64,000 bases of DNA, from contig NZ_LT963352.1 of assembly GCF_900236475.1 (NCBI RefSeq), positions 1,674,001 through 1,738,000 of the forward strand. The letters run 5' to 3'. A program made the position numbers and the translations under genes. Below are positions 26,448-35,640 of this stretch, piece after piece. Under the pieces are notes generated by a model. The model saw only the letters and a program-made list of their open reading frames with translations, did not search any database and was not told the origin of the DNA. Every line of letters starts with the position of its first letter. The stretch's first letter is position 1. The DNA comes from Streptomyces chartreusis NRRL 3882 (lineage in GTDB: Bacteria > Actinomycetota > Actinomycetes > Streptomycetales > Streptomycetaceae).

Positions 26448-27212
26448 TCAGGTCCGCACCAGGAGCTGGAACTCGAACGAGTAGCGCGTCGGGCGGTAGG
26501 TGTGTGTGCCGTATTCCACTGCTCGGCCCGTATCGTCGAACGTGACGCGTTGCATGGTGAGCAGCGGGGCCCCTGCCTCCTCCGCCAGTCGCTCCGCCTC
26601 CGCCGCCGTCGCCGCCCGGGCGCCGATCGACTGGCGGGCGCTGTGGAGGGTGATGCCGGCCGCTCGCATCAGGCGGTAGAGGCCCGTGGTCTCCAGTTGG
26701 GCGGTGTCGAGGTCGATGAGGCCGGGGGGCAGGAAGTTGCAGAGGTAGGCCATGGGCTCGCCGTGGGCGAGGCGGAGGCGTTCCACGCGGTGGACGTCGC
26801 TGTCCTCGGCGACGCCCAGCGCGGCGGCGACCTCGGCGGAGGCGGGGACGAGCGTGTTGACGAGGACCTTGGTGGCCGGGCGCTGGCCCGCCGCCTCCAG
26901 GTCGTCGTAGAGACTGCTGAGCTCCAGAGGGCGCTTGACCTGGCTGTGCACGACCTGGGTGCCCACGCCCCGGCGGCGGACGAGGAGGCCCTTGTCGACG
27001 AGCGACTGGATGGCCTGGCGGACGGTCGGCCGGGACAGGCCGAGCCGGGCGGCGAGTTCGATCTCGTTGCCCAGCAGGCTGCCTGGGGTCAGCGTGCCGT
27101 GCTCGATCGCGGCCTCCAGCTGCTGGGACAGCTGGAAGTACAACGGCACGGGAGAGCTGCGGTCCACGCTCAGCTCGAGCTGCACGGTCGGGTCCACTTC
27201 TGGTTTCGGCAC
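26448..27212 (-). CDS. GntR/HutC-family transcriptional regulator
   Basis: 254 residues from GTG 27212. A winged helix lies at ~20-90: VPLYFQLSQQLEAAIEHGTL, then NEIELAARLGLSRPTVRQAIQSL and the wing VRRRGVGTQVV. The HutC-type UTRA effector domain follows (~95-250), with HRVERLRLAHGEPMAYLCNFLP and LLTMQRVTFDD. A TACGCT box lies six bases before the GTG, with no ribosome binding site, so the mRNA may be leaderless. It is divergent from the Gfo/Idh/MocA gene and probably represses it through the palindrome at 27263. Confidence 0.9.
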   Translation of the reverse strand: MPKPEVDPTVQLELSVDRSSPVPLYFQLSQQLEAAIEHGTLTPGSLLGNEIELAARLGLSRPTVRQAIQSLVDKGLLVRRRGVGTQVVHSQVKRPLELSSLYDDLEAAGQRPATKVLVNTLVPASAEVAAALGVAEDSDVHRVERLRLAHGEPMAYLCNFLPPGLIDLDTAQLETTGLYRLMRAAGITLHSARQSIGARAATAAEAERLAEEAGAPLLTMQRVTFDDTGRAVEYGTHTYRPTRYSFEFQLLVRT

Positions 27213-27262
27213 GGGCCGAGCGTAGCTCCGTGCGTTGTTGACGGGAAGTTGTGTAGTCAGAT

Positions 27263-27284
27263 TGTCCGGACATACAGATTGACA
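27263..27284 (+). promoter_or_regulatory. GntR operator and -35 box of the dehydrogenase promoter
   Basis: A perfect 10-bp palindrome TGTCCGGACA (27263-27272) has the TGT...ACA form typical of HutC-type sites. Six bases on is a consensus -35 TTGACA (27279-27284) directed toward the gene at 27314. Confidence 0.6.
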
Positions 27285-27313
27285 GGGGCGGGCTGCGCAC
27301 GCACTTTGTTTCC

Positions 27314-28336
27314 ATGCGCATCGGCGTCATCGGTACGGGCCGCATCGGCACGATCCACGCGAACACGCTCAGCCGGCACCGCGACGTGGGCTCCCTGATC
27401 CTTACGGACGCGGACGCCTCGCGGGCCCAGGAACTGGCGCACCGGCTGGGTGAGACGGCCGCGCCCGGCGTGGAGGAGATCTTCCGCTGGGGGGTCGACG
27501 CCGTGGTGATCACGACGGCGACGTCGGCCCACGCCGAACTGATCGGTCGGGCAGCACGCTCGGGCCTGCCGGTGTTCTGCGAGAAGCCCATCGCGCTGGA
27601 TCTGCCGGGGACCCTGAGCGCGATCGCCGAGGTCGAGACGGCCGGGACGGTGCTCCAGATGGGCTTCCAGCGCCGCTTCGACGCCGGCTACCGGGGCGCC
27701 CGCGAGGCCGTGCGCTCCGGCAGGCTGGGGCGGCTGCACACCGTGCGGGCGCTGACCAGTGACCGGACGCCGCCGCCCGCGGCGTGGCTGCCGCTGTCCG
27801 GCGGGCTGTACCGGGACACGCTGATCCACGACTTCGACGTGCTGCGCTGGGTGACGGGCCGGGAGGTGGCGGACGTCTACGCGGCGGGGTCGGACGCCGG
27901 GCCCGCGATGTTCCGCGAGGCGGGCGACGTCGACACCGGCGCCGCGCTCCTCACCCTCGACGACGGCACACTCGCCACGGTCACCGGCGCCCGGCTGAAC
28001 GGGGCCGGCTACGACGTGCGCATGGAGCTGGCCGGGGAGCTCGACCAGATCGTGGTCGGCCTGGACGACCGTACGCCGATCGCGTCCACCGAGCCGACCG
28101 GGCCGCCGGCCGCCGACAAGCCCTGGACCGGCTTCCTGGAGCGCTTCGGCCCCGCCTACGAGGCGGAGCTGAACGCGTTCGTCGAGGTCGTGCGGGGCGA
28201 GCGGGCCAACCCCTGCGACGGGCGCGAGGCCCTTCAGGCGCTGCGCGTCGCCGAGGCGTGCGAGCTGTCACGCCGGGAGCGCAGGCCGGTGCACCTCGCG
28301 GAGATCCCCGGCGGAACCGCCTCCGCCTTCGCGTGA
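27314..28336 (+). CDS. Gfo/Idh/MocA-family NAD(P)-dependent dehydrogenase
   Basis: 340 residues from ATG 27314. The Rossmann loop is IGVIGTGRIGTIH (~3-15). VVITTATSAHAELI is followed by the EKP signature (VFCEKPIALD, ~92-101), and the catalytic region contains the LYRDTLIHDFDVLRWVTG motif with the likely catalytic Asp/His. The best-known relatives are inositol 2-dehydrogenases and related polyol or sugar oxidoreductases. The substrate is uncertain. Divergence from a HutC-type GntR suggests induction by a sugar or polyol. It converges with the response regulator gene. Confidence 0.9.
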   Translation: MRIGVIGTGRIGTIHANTLSRHRDVGSLILTDADASRAQELAHRLGETAAPGVEEIFRWGVDAVVITTATSAHAELIGRAARSGLPVFCEKPIALDLPGTLSAIAEVETAGTVLQMGFQRRFDAGYRGAREAVRSGRLGRLHTVRALTSDRTPPPAAWLPLSGGLYRDTLIHDFDVLRWVTGREVADVYAAGSDAGPAMFREAGDVDTGAALLTLDDGTLATVTGARLNGAGYDVRMELAGELDQIVVGLDDRTPIASTEPTGPPAADKPWTGFLERFGPAYEAELNAFVEVVRGERANPCDGREALQALRVAEACELSRRERRPVHLAEIPGGTASAFA

Positions 28337-28372
28337 CGGCGGGCCGGCGGGCCGGCGTGCCCGGCAGGGCGG

Positions 28373-29050
28373 TCAGTGACCCTCCTGTTCCTCCTCCAGG
28401 AGTCCCGCGTCGTACGCCAGCAGGGCGATCTGCACGCGGTTGTTGAGGTCGAGCTTGGCCAGGATGCGGGAGACGTGCGTCTTGACCGTGGCGACGCTCA
28501 TGAAGAGGCCGGTGGCGATCTCGGCGTTGGACAGGCCCCGGCCGACCGCGACGGCGACCTCGCGCTCGCGGTCGTTGAGGGCCGCCACGCGTTCACGCGC
28601 ACGCGTGCGGCGGGTGTCGGCGGCGGTGCCGACCGCGTGCCGCATCAACTGGCGGGTGACGGTGGGCGACAGGACCGGGTCGCCGGCCGCGACCCGGCGT
28701 ACGGCGGCGAGGATCTCGGCCGGCGGGGTGTCCTTGAGGACGAAACCGGCGGCGCCCGCGCGCAGCGCCCGCAGGACCTGTTCGTCGGCGTGGAAGGTGG
28801 TGAGGACCACCACCTGCGGGGCGTCCTTGCGGGCGCGCAGCCGCTCCGTGGCCGTGAGGCCGTCCACCGTCGGCATCCGGATGTCCATGAGCACGACGTC
28901 CGGGCGGGTGCGGTCGACGAGCGCCTCCGCCTCGCCGCCGTCGGCCGCCTCGCCGACGATCTCGATGTCGTCGGCTCCGCCCATCATGAAGGACAGTCCG
29001 GCCCGCACCAGCGGATCGTCGTCGACGAGGAGCAGTCTGATCGCAGTCAT
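28373..29050 (-). CDS. NarL/LuxR-family response regulator
   Basis: 225 residues from ATG 29050. The receiver domain has the acidic pair VDDDP, the phosphorylated Asp56 in LMDIRMP, Thr in VVLTTF and Lys in FVLKD. The output domain is a LuxR-type helix-turn-helix (LNDREREVAVAVGRGLSNAEIATGLFMSVATVKTHVSRI, ~157-200). Regulators of this type pair with HisKA_3 kinases. None is adjacent; the nearest, at 36262-37545 on the same strand, is the likely partner. It controls transcription of unknown targets. Confidence 0.93.
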   Translation of the reverse strand: MTAIRLLLVDDDPLVRAGLSFMMGGADDIEIVGEAADGGEAEALVDRTRPDVVLMDIRMPTVDGLTATERLRARKDAPQVVVLTTFHADEQVLRALRAGAAGFVLKDTPPAEILAAVRRVAAGDPVLSPTVTRQLMRHAVGTAADTRRTRARERVAALNDREREVAVAVGRGLSNAEIATGLFMSVATVKTHVSRILAKLDLNNRVQIALLAYDAGLLEEEQEGH

Positions 29051-29147
29051 GGGCCTTACGTAATCACGGCGGGGGCGGATGCGGGGCGCGGACGTACGGT
29101 CCTCCGCGCCAACTCCGGCTGAGGAACGGTGGGTTCGGACCGCGGGC

Positions 29148-30152
29148 TCAGGCGCGCAGCGCCACCCCGTACCGGGTGCGCAGGCGGCTGATCTCCCACC
29201 AGACCACCGCCGTCACCGAGGCGGGACCGCCGATGACGGCGAGCGCCTGGATCACCGGCGGCCCGGGCGGCAGGCCGCCCGCGAGCAGGCTGATGGCGGC
29301 GAACTCCCACACCAGCGTGCCGGTCAGCAGGGCGGGGAGCGCGGCGTGCACGGCCGCGGTGTTGAAGCCGGTGCGCACGGCCGGACCGGTGGCGAAGCCC
29401 AGGAAGAACAGAAGCCAGGCCAGGGGCAGGGCGGCCGCGAGGATCAGCCAGGGGGCGGCGCCCGCCGAACCGGAGGAGGGCGTCTGGTCCCGGCCGAGCA
29501 GGACGATCGCCCCGCCGAGCAGCGGGACGGCCGTCACGGCACCGACGTACCAGCCGGCCGACCGCAGGGCGGCCCGCACCCGCACCCGCATGGCCGACCT
29601 GGTCTCCGCCGACGCCCACCGGAACAGCACCGCGATCACGACGGGGGCGCTCAGGAGCAGCAGGGGCGGGGTGACCACCAGCCGCATCACGTACTGCTCC
29701 TGGGCCTCGGCGACGTCCTCCGGTTTGCCGTACACGGCGAGCAGCAGCAGGGACATGGCGGCCGCGGTCCAGGCCCGCACCTTCTGCACGCGCGTCACGT
29801 GCCGGTCCTCGACGGCCCGGTGCGTGTGCGGGAACAGCCGGTGGGCCCGGATGCGGGCCGAGCGCGCGAACGAGTAGCACAGCATGAGCGGCGGGAACGC
29901 GAACCAGGTGCACGGAGCGAGCAGCACCAGCCACATGCAACCGGAGATCCGCGGCTGCCCCTGTCGCAGCAGTTCGCGCACCGACGGCCATGCGGCACCG
30001 CGCCCACCGCCCCACCCCAGGCCCCAGGCGGCAAGGCCCGGACGCGGCCGGGGGAAGTACGGGTAAGGCTGGGGCTGCGGTGGGTGCGGCTGGGGGTGCG
30101 GGTAGCCGTACGGCGCAGGGCCCGGCTGGGGCGGCAGGTACGGGGGCGGCAC
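29148..30152 (-). CDS. Proline-rich multipass membrane protein, start frameshifted
   Basis: 334 residues in the intact frame from GTG 30152. The N-terminus is a cytoplasmic Pro/Tyr/Gly/Gln-rich tail, followed by about six membrane segments, e.g. MWLVLLAPCTWFAFPPLMLCY, LVVTPPLLLLSAPVVIAVLF and LILAAALPLAWLLFFLGFA. The real start is probably GTG 30243: it has a strong GGAAGGA site at spacing eight and begins VSFAG. One extra base in the run CCCC at 30229-30232 (GGGG on the coding strand) throws that reading out of frame. Removing one G gives a continuous VSFAGPTNPYQPPGPPNGG. The family is unknown. It is the first gene in the stretch between the response regulator and histidine kinase. Confidence 0.75.
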   Translation of the reverse strand: MPPPYLPPQPGPAPYGYPHPQPHPPQPQPYPYFPRPRPGLAAWGLGWGGGRGAAWPSVRELLRQGQPRISGCMWLVLLAPCTWFAFPPLMLCYSFARSARIRAHRLFPHTHRAVEDRHVTRVQKVRAWTAAAMSLLLLAVYGKPEDVAEAQEQYVMRLVVTPPLLLLSAPVVIAVLFRWASAETRSAMRVRVRAALRSAGWYVGAVTAVPLLGGAIVLLGRDQTPSSGSAGAAPWLILAAALPLAWLLFFLGFATGPAVRTGFNTAAVHAALPALLTGTLVWEFAAISLLAGGLPPGPPVIQALAVIGGPASVTAVVWWEISRLRTRYGVALRA

Positions 30153-30414
30153 GTAGGGGCCGTTGGCCGGAGGGGGCGGGTGCGGTCCGCCGTTCGGCGG
30201 CCCCGGTGGCTGGTACGGATTGGTGGGTCCCCGCGAAACTCACGTGCCTGTTCCTTCCGTTACGCGCGGTGCTGAAGGCGGCACAAACATCAGCCATCAC
30301 CACAGCCAAGTCAACTCCGTTCGGAGCACGGGGTCGTGGGGTCGCGCGCACGTGCCCGGCATGCGCCCCGGAAACGCCCTGCCCGCGCCCCGGCAGGCCT
30401 GGAAGGATCACCGC

Positions 30415-32319
30415 ATGCGCACCGTGTACGCCCTGTTCGTGGGCATCGACGACTACCCCGGCCTGCCGTTGCGCGGCTGTGTCAACGACGTACGGGCAGC
30501 GGAGAACTGGCTGCGGAGCCGGAGCGGTCCGGCCGCGCGGATCCGGACGCTGTACGACGCCGAGGCGACCCGGGCGGCCGTGCTGGCGGGGCTGGAGGAG
30601 CATCTCGGGAAGAGCGGGCCACAGGACACCGCGCTGCTGTGGTTCAGCGGGCACGGCAGCCAGAGCCCGACCACCGATCCGGGCGAGGCCACCGGCTGGT
30701 CGCAGGCGCTGGTGTGTCACGACAGCCTGATGCCGGGCGGGCAGCCGGTGCTGCGGGACACCGAACTCGGCGCGCTCCTGGACGGCGTCGCGGCCCGCGG
30801 CACGCATGTCGTGGCGGTGCTGGACTGCTGCCACTCGGGCGGTGCGACGCGGCAGGACGCCGCCGGTCCGCCCGGTGCGGCGGTGCGGGGCGTGCCCTGG
30901 CGGTCCTGGTGGCACCCGGCGGCGGGCCCGGGCGCACGGTCCGGCGGCGGCGGGCAGGTACCCGAGCCGGGCCGGCACGTGCTGCTGGCCGCGTGCCGCC
31001 CTCAGGAGCTCGCGCACGAGAACGTCGTCGACGGGAAGATCCGGGGCTACTTCAGCCATGCGCTGCTGGGCGCGCTGGACCGGCTCGGCCCCACGGCCGC
31101 GTACGGGGAGCTGCACGCGCTCACCGAGGCGCGCGTGCGGGCGCTGAGCCACGTGCAGCATCCCGAGCTGCGCGGGCCGGAGGACGGGGCGTTCCTGTCC
31201 GGCGAGCCGGTGCCGGGCTCGCCGTTCCTGCTGCGGCACACGGCGTGGGGCTGGGAGGTCAACTGCGGCGCGGCACACGGACTGCGGTCCACGGGCGCCG
31301 AGTTCACCCTGCTCGGGGACGCCGCGGCGCGCACGGTCGTGGTCCGTGACGTACGCCCCGAGTCGGCCCTGGTGGACCCGGTCGGCTGGCAACCGACGTC
31401 CGAGGACCAGCAGTGGGCGCACGCCGTGACTCCGTCGGCGCTGGCGTTCCCGCCGGCCGTGGTGACGCTGTCGGGCGAGAAGGCCGCCGTACGCCTGGTC
31501 GCGCAGGCGGTCGGGGAGCTGCCCGCCCTGGCCCTGGCGCCGGAGACCGGGGGCGGGGACGGGCTGCCGCTGCGGTCGCCGATCGGTGCCGGGGACGCGC
31601 TGCGGCTGCACGTGGAGGTCGGGGACGGCCGGGCGCGGGTGTCGGGTGGGGGCGGGCATCCCGTGCCCGAGCTGTCGCTGCGGTCCCCCGCGGACGCGGC
31701 ACGCGTGGCCGACTGCCTGGCCCACATCGCCCACTGGCACCGGATCCGGGATCTGGTCAACCCGGATCCGCTGCTGTCGTCGCTGGTCCGGATCACCGTC
31801 GAGGAGACGGCGGTGGGCAGCCTGCGGCACTCGGCGGACGGCGAGATCGTCTGCGGGTACACGGCCGACGGCCGGGAGCCGCAGGTGCGGGTCGGGATCC
31901 ACAACCATGCCGGGCGTCATCTGTGGGCGGTGCTGCTCGACCTGACGGACAGTTACGGATCCTCCCCGCATCTGTTCGAGGGCGAGTTCATCGGGGACGG
32001 CAGGGTCGGGTGGGCCCGGCGCGGGGAACCCGTGTGGCTGCGGCTGCCGCCGGGGCGTTCGGCGGTGCGGGGTGCCTTCACCCGGGACTGGCTGAAAGTG
32101 ATCGTCGCGGAGGACGAGCTGAACCTCGCTCCGTTCCGGCTGTCCGCCTGGTCCACCGGCGCCCCCTCCGGCGCACGCGACAGCGTGGCACCGGCCGGTG
32201 GGGGCGGTCTGCTGCGGGTGCTCGCGGCGGGTGCCGGGGGCGAGCGGGACGCGGGCGGTCCGGCGTACGGGGCTGGCCGCTGGGGGACGGCCCAGGTCGT
32301 CGTACGCACCGAGAGGTGA
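30415..32319 (+). CDS. Caspase-family (C14, clan CD) protease-like protein
   Basis: 634 residues from ATG 30415, with AAGGA at spacing eight; an ORF extension to 30163 is spurious. The N-terminal ~260 residues are a caspase-like domain: YALFVGIDDYPGLPLRGCVNDV, catalytic His80 in LLWFSGHGSQ and catalytic Cys139 in VLDCCHSGGATR, then LLAACRPQELAHE and FSHALLGAL. The C-terminal ~370 residues are beta-rich and end in a module found after caspase domains in bacteria (VWLRLPPGRS, DWLKVIVAEDELNLAPF). No signal peptide. It likely cleaves a protein partner on activation. It is tail-to-tail with the CHAT gene, seven bases apart. Confidence 0.9.
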   Translation: MRTVYALFVGIDDYPGLPLRGCVNDVRAAENWLRSRSGPAARIRTLYDAEATRAAVLAGLEEHLGKSGPQDTALLWFSGHGSQSPTTDPGEATGWSQALVCHDSLMPGGQPVLRDTELGALLDGVAARGTHVVAVLDCCHSGGATRQDAAGPPGAAVRGVPWRSWWHPAAGPGARSGGGGQVPEPGRHVLLAACRPQELAHENVVDGKIRGYFSHALLGALDRLGPTAAYGELHALTEARVRALSHVQHPELRGPEDGAFLSGEPVPGSPFLLRHTAWGWEVNCGAAHGLRSTGAEFTLLGDAAARTVVVRDVRPESALVDPVGWQPTSEDQQWAHAVTPSALAFPPAVVTLSGEKAAVRLVAQAVGELPALALAPETGGGDGLPLRSPIGAGDALRLHVEVGDGRARVSGGGGHPVPELSLRSPADAARVADCLAHIAHWHRIRDLVNPDPLLSSLVRITVEETAVGSLRHSADGEIVCGYTADGREPQVRVGIHNHAGRHLWAVLLDLTDSYGSSPHLFEGEFIGDGRVGWARRGEPVWLRLPPGRSAVRGAFTRDWLKVIVAEDELNLAPFRLSAWSTGAPSGARDSVAPAGGGGLLRVLAAGAGGERDAGGPAYGAGRWGTAQVVVRTER

Positions 32320-32326
32320 CGAGCCG

Positions 32327-35188
32327 TCACCAGCCGAGGTGGGTGAAGCCCGCCCACGCCGTCAGGTCGTCCGCGTCGATGTGTCCCACCCGTGCCCTGA
32401 GGTGGGCCGGCATGCCGGGCGGTGCCTCGCGGCGGTCGTTCAGCATCCACGACTGGGCGCTGCGCAGGGCCCGTCCGGGCGGCAGTCCGTCGCGGCTCAT
32501 GAAGTGGTGGGTCATGTACATCAGCAGGGACGTCGCCTCGTCGGGCACCGGCCACAGGGAGCCGATGACCGAGCGGGCGCCCGCGACGAGGAACGCGGTG
32601 GACAGGCTGTACGCCTCGTCGTAGCCGTGCCCGGAGACGTTGGTGCGGCAGGCGGCGAGCACCACCAGGTCCAGGCCGCGGTAGCGGGTGGCGCCCTCGG
32701 TCAGCTCCTCGGCGGCCAACGGCCCGCCGGACAGGGCGAGGTAGGCGCTGTGCCGCTCGCCCTGACGCACCACTCCGTGGCAGGCGAGGTGCAGCAGGCC
32801 GCCCCGCTGCCGGCGCAGCCAGTCCGTGACGGCGGCGGGCGTGGCGGCACCGGGGCCGAGGAGGTCGCCGTCCGGGTGGAAGACGCGGTGGACGGCCTCG
32901 GCCTCCTCACCGGCGTGGTGCAGGTCGCGGGTCGGGTTGCCGACGACCAGGGTCTGCCGGGTGCCGGCGGCGGGCCGGGCGGCCACCTCGCACAGCAGCC
33001 GGGCGGAGGGCGTGTAGGAGATGTCCGCCCGTTCGCAGGCGTATCCGCGCGAGCGGCGCCGGCCGGTCAGTCGTGCCGCGTGCCAGGGCACGACGCCCAG
33101 CTCGCCCATGGGCACCAGCACGACAGCGGGCGCCCGGCCGAAACCGCGCGGTAACCGGCTCAGCAGCGGTTCCATCACGGCCGTACCGGCCCAGGCGCAC
33201 AGCTGCTCCAGGGCGGTGCGGCTCGTGCCGGGGCCCGGGGCCGGTCCGGGTGCGGGTGACGTGTCGGACACGGGCGGGCCGCCGGCGTCGCGGCCGGGGG
33301 TGCCGGTGGCGCGGTACGCGGTGAGCGGGGGCGCGTCGACGGTGAGGTGGGGCAGGTCGAGGGAGCGGGTGCGGCCGTCGGCGGTGACGAGGACGGCCGC
33401 ACCGGAGCCGGGCCGGGCAGCGAGGAGACCCGGCACGGCACCGTCGCCCGGTACCAGGTAGACCAGCGCGGTCGCGTCCATCGCGCGCAGGGCCCCGCCG
33501 ATGTCCTCGGGCGAGGGCACGTCCAGCAGCCCGTGGTGCCGTGGGGAGTCGGCAAGCGCCTCCAGGACCCGGCGGCGCAGGCGGCTGGAGGGCCCCGCGA
33601 ACGCGGCCTGAGCGGTGAACAGCATCTCCTCCCCCACCTCGGGCACGCTGCCCGCGGCCTGCCACTCCCGGGCGAGCTCCGTCCGGCCCAGCTCCTTCAG
33701 CATCTCGGGCACGGTGGTGACCGCGGTCGCCGCGTGCAGGACGAGGCCGCGTCCCGCGTCGAGGGCTCGTACGGCGTCGGCGTGGGCGCCGTCGGCGAGG
33801 CACCAACGCGCCACGTCGAGGGCCTGGGCGCCCGCCATCCGGGCGGTCTCGGCGGCATGGGCCGTACCGGACTGGAGCAGGGCGCTCCAGGCGGCAGCGC
33901 GCAGGCATTGGAGGCCGACGCGACGGGAGGCGTCGTAGTTCAGGCGTCTGGTGCGGGCGTCATGGGCGTACTCGTCGCCGCGCAGACGGTAGGCCTTGGC
34001 GAGGGTGATGCCGGTGCCGCCCCACAGCGGGTGGTGGGGCCCGCCGGTGAGCCGCAGGGTGTGCCGCAGCCAGGCGATGCCCTGGTCGAGGTGGAGAGCG
34101 CGGTCAGCGGGCGGCGCGAACTGCAGGTCGGCCATGACGCAGTGGCTGACGCCCAGCCCGCCGGCGACCCGGATCCACCGGTCGTCGTCGGGTTCGAGCA
34201 GGTCGAGGGCGGCCTCCCGCAGTTCCATGGACTCCCGCATCGCCTGGTGGTCCATGGTGAGCAGGGCCCGTTGCCCCACCGCGAAGCCCGCCTCGGTCAG
34301 CTTGTCGGCCTGGGCGTTGACCGGCAGGGTGGCGATCCGGCGGCGGATCTCGTCCGTGGGCGTCGCGGCGCCCGCCCCTTCGGTGGCGGGTTCGAACCGG
34401 CCGGTGCGCTGCCCCCGCAGCAGGGTCAGGGCGCCGCGGGCGGCTTCCAGGTGCGACTCGAACGCGAACCGGTCCATGTGCCCGGCGGGGAGCTGCGCCA
34501 TGGCGTGTTCGAGCACACCGATCTGCTCGGCCAGGGCCGCCTCGTCGCCGCGCCGGGAGGCCTGGTGGATGCGGAACAGCGCGACCTGCGCGCTCATGAC
34601 CAGACGCTGCTCCGGCGCCATGTCCGAGGTCTGCGCGAGACGGGCCATGTCGTCGACGGCCGTGTCGAAGTCGTCCTCGCCGCCGCCCAGTTGACCCAGG
34701 TACGTCCGTAGCCCGGCGTGCGCCATGTCGAGGTTCGCGCGGATCCGGGTGCCGGGCGGATGCGCGGCCCGGGCCTGTTCGATCCGGGCGAGTGCTGCCT
34801 CCATCTGCGCGGGATCGGTGAGGTGCCGCAGGCCCCACGCACTGTGTCTGACGACGACGTTCGCCCGCCACGTCTCGTCCGCCGGGCCGTGGTCGCGCAT
34901 CGCCCGCCACAGCTCCTCCTCCCGCTGCGCGTCGACGAGCGGCCCTTCGAGTCGCAGCAACGGCAGCACGCTCAGCACCTGGCCGGCCCGCAGACCGGAC
35001 GCGACGGTGCCCCGGGGAAGCTCCGCCCAGTCCGTGTACAGGCGGTCGTAAGCGTGCTCCGCCGTCGTGCAGCCCAGCCGGTCGAGCACGAGCCCGGACA
35101 ACCCGGCGAGGTCCTCGCCGCTGACGATGCCCTTCGTCCGCTGGTCGATCTCGTACAGCAGCGCCTGAAGGTCGTACGGAATCGTCAT
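32327..35188 (-). CDS. CHAT-domain protein with TPR-like N-terminus
   Basis: 953 residues from ATG 35188 (GGGGGAC upstream); the longer frame to 35455 is spurious. Residues ~60-600 are helical, with TPR-like repeats (e.g. EAALARIEQARAAHPPGTRIRANLDMAHAG in pieces). The C-terminal CHAT domain (~660-950), another clan CD protease fold, has catalytic His near 803 in HLACHGVV and Cys near 847 in VLAACRTN, then SLSTAFLVAGARSVIGSLWPV. It is coupled by ATGA to the small gene upstream. Known CHAT proteins with TPRs are proteases or effectors in stress and conflict systems. A link to the caspase next door is inferred from position only. Confidence 0.9.
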   Translation of the reverse strand: MTIPYDLQALLYEIDQRTKGIVSGEDLAGLSGLVLDRLGCTTAEHAYDRLYTDWAELPRGTVASGLRAGQVLSVLPLLRLEGPLVDAQREEELWRAMRDHGPADETWRANVVVRHSAWGLRHLTDPAQMEAALARIEQARAAHPPGTRIRANLDMAHAGLRTYLGQLGGGEDDFDTAVDDMARLAQTSDMAPEQRLVMSAQVALFRIHQASRRGDEAALAEQIGVLEHAMAQLPAGHMDRFAFESHLEAARGALTLLRGQRTGRFEPATEGAGAATPTDEIRRRIATLPVNAQADKLTEAGFAVGQRALLTMDHQAMRESMELREAALDLLEPDDDRWIRVAGGLGVSHCVMADLQFAPPADRALHLDQGIAWLRHTLRLTGGPHHPLWGGTGITLAKAYRLRGDEYAHDARTRRLNYDASRRVGLQCLRAAAWSALLQSGTAHAAETARMAGAQALDVARWCLADGAHADAVRALDAGRGLVLHAATAVTTVPEMLKELGRTELAREWQAAGSVPEVGEEMLFTAQAAFAGPSSRLRRRVLEALADSPRHHGLLDVPSPEDIGGALRAMDATALVYLVPGDGAVPGLLAARPGSGAAVLVTADGRTRSLDLPHLTVDAPPLTAYRATGTPGRDAGGPPVSDTSPAPGPAPGPGTSRTALEQLCAWAGTAVMEPLLSRLPRGFGRAPAVVLVPMGELGVVPWHAARLTGRRRSRGYACERADISYTPSARLLCEVAARPAAGTRQTLVVGNPTRDLHHAGEEAEAVHRVFHPDGDLLGPGAATPAAVTDWLRRQRGGLLHLACHGVVRQGERHSAYLALSGGPLAAEELTEGATRYRGLDLVVLAACRTNVSGHGYDEAYSLSTAFLVAGARSVIGSLWPVPDEATSLLMYMTHHFMSRDGLPPGRALRSAQSWMLNDRREAPPGMPAHLRARVGHIDADDLTAWAGFTHLGW

Positions 35189-35640
35189 GTCACGTCCCCC
35201 GTTCCTGCGGCCGTGGCGCGGTCCGCGTCCGGTACGGTGCCGAAGTCGACGCCGGGCGCGCCCCTGGGTTCGAGCAGGGGTGCCTCGCCCCGGTCGTCGG
35301 AGAGGATCGCGACCCGGTCGGCGGTCTCGCGCTTCGACGGCCGGACGAAGCCCTGAGCCCAGGGCGAAGTCCGGCGGCGGATCCAGTGGCCCCAGTCGCG
35401 GGTCTGCGGACAGTCGCGCCCTCGAACGGCGGTGCACCAGGCGGCATATGGCCATGATCCGCCGCCCGCCTCACCGGCCACAAGGGTTACGGTCGATGCC
35501 CCCGGGTTGACGCGGAGCCGGCAGTGGCCCGGAGCCGCGTCGGACGCGGCCTCGTCGCGCAGCCGTTCGGTCTCCGCCTCGGCCCGGGGACGACGTACGT
35601 CGGCGGCATCGGGAGTCCGCCACGGGGCGAGCGGTGTCAA
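35185..35640 (-). CDS. Small unknown protein coupled to the CHAT gene
   Basis: Up to 151 residues, ending in TGA at 35185-35187, which overlaps the CHAT start (ATGA). The likely folded part is RLRVNPGASTVTLVAGEAGG, then WPYAAWCTAVRGRDCPQTRDWGHWI and a C-terminal acidic tail. The start is unsure: TTG 35640 opens the frame without a ribosome binding site, and a GTG near 35480 is an alternative. I do not recognise the family. Placement suggests an accessory or adaptor of the CHAT protein. Confidence 0.6.
   Translation of the reverse strand: MTPLAPWRTPDAADVRRPRAEAETERLRDEAASDAAPGHCRLRVNPGASTVTLVAGEAGGGSWPYAAWCTAVRGRDCPQTRDWGHWIRRRTSPWAQGFVRPSKRETADRVAILSDDRGEAPLLEPRGAPGVDFGTVPDADRATAAGTGDVT

Noticed and set aside
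29056..31971. 971-residue minus-strand open frame across the membrane protein and caspase genes
   Set aside because: Low-complexity shadow typical of high-GC DNA. The caspase gene on the other strand has intact motifs, and codon third-position GC favours it.
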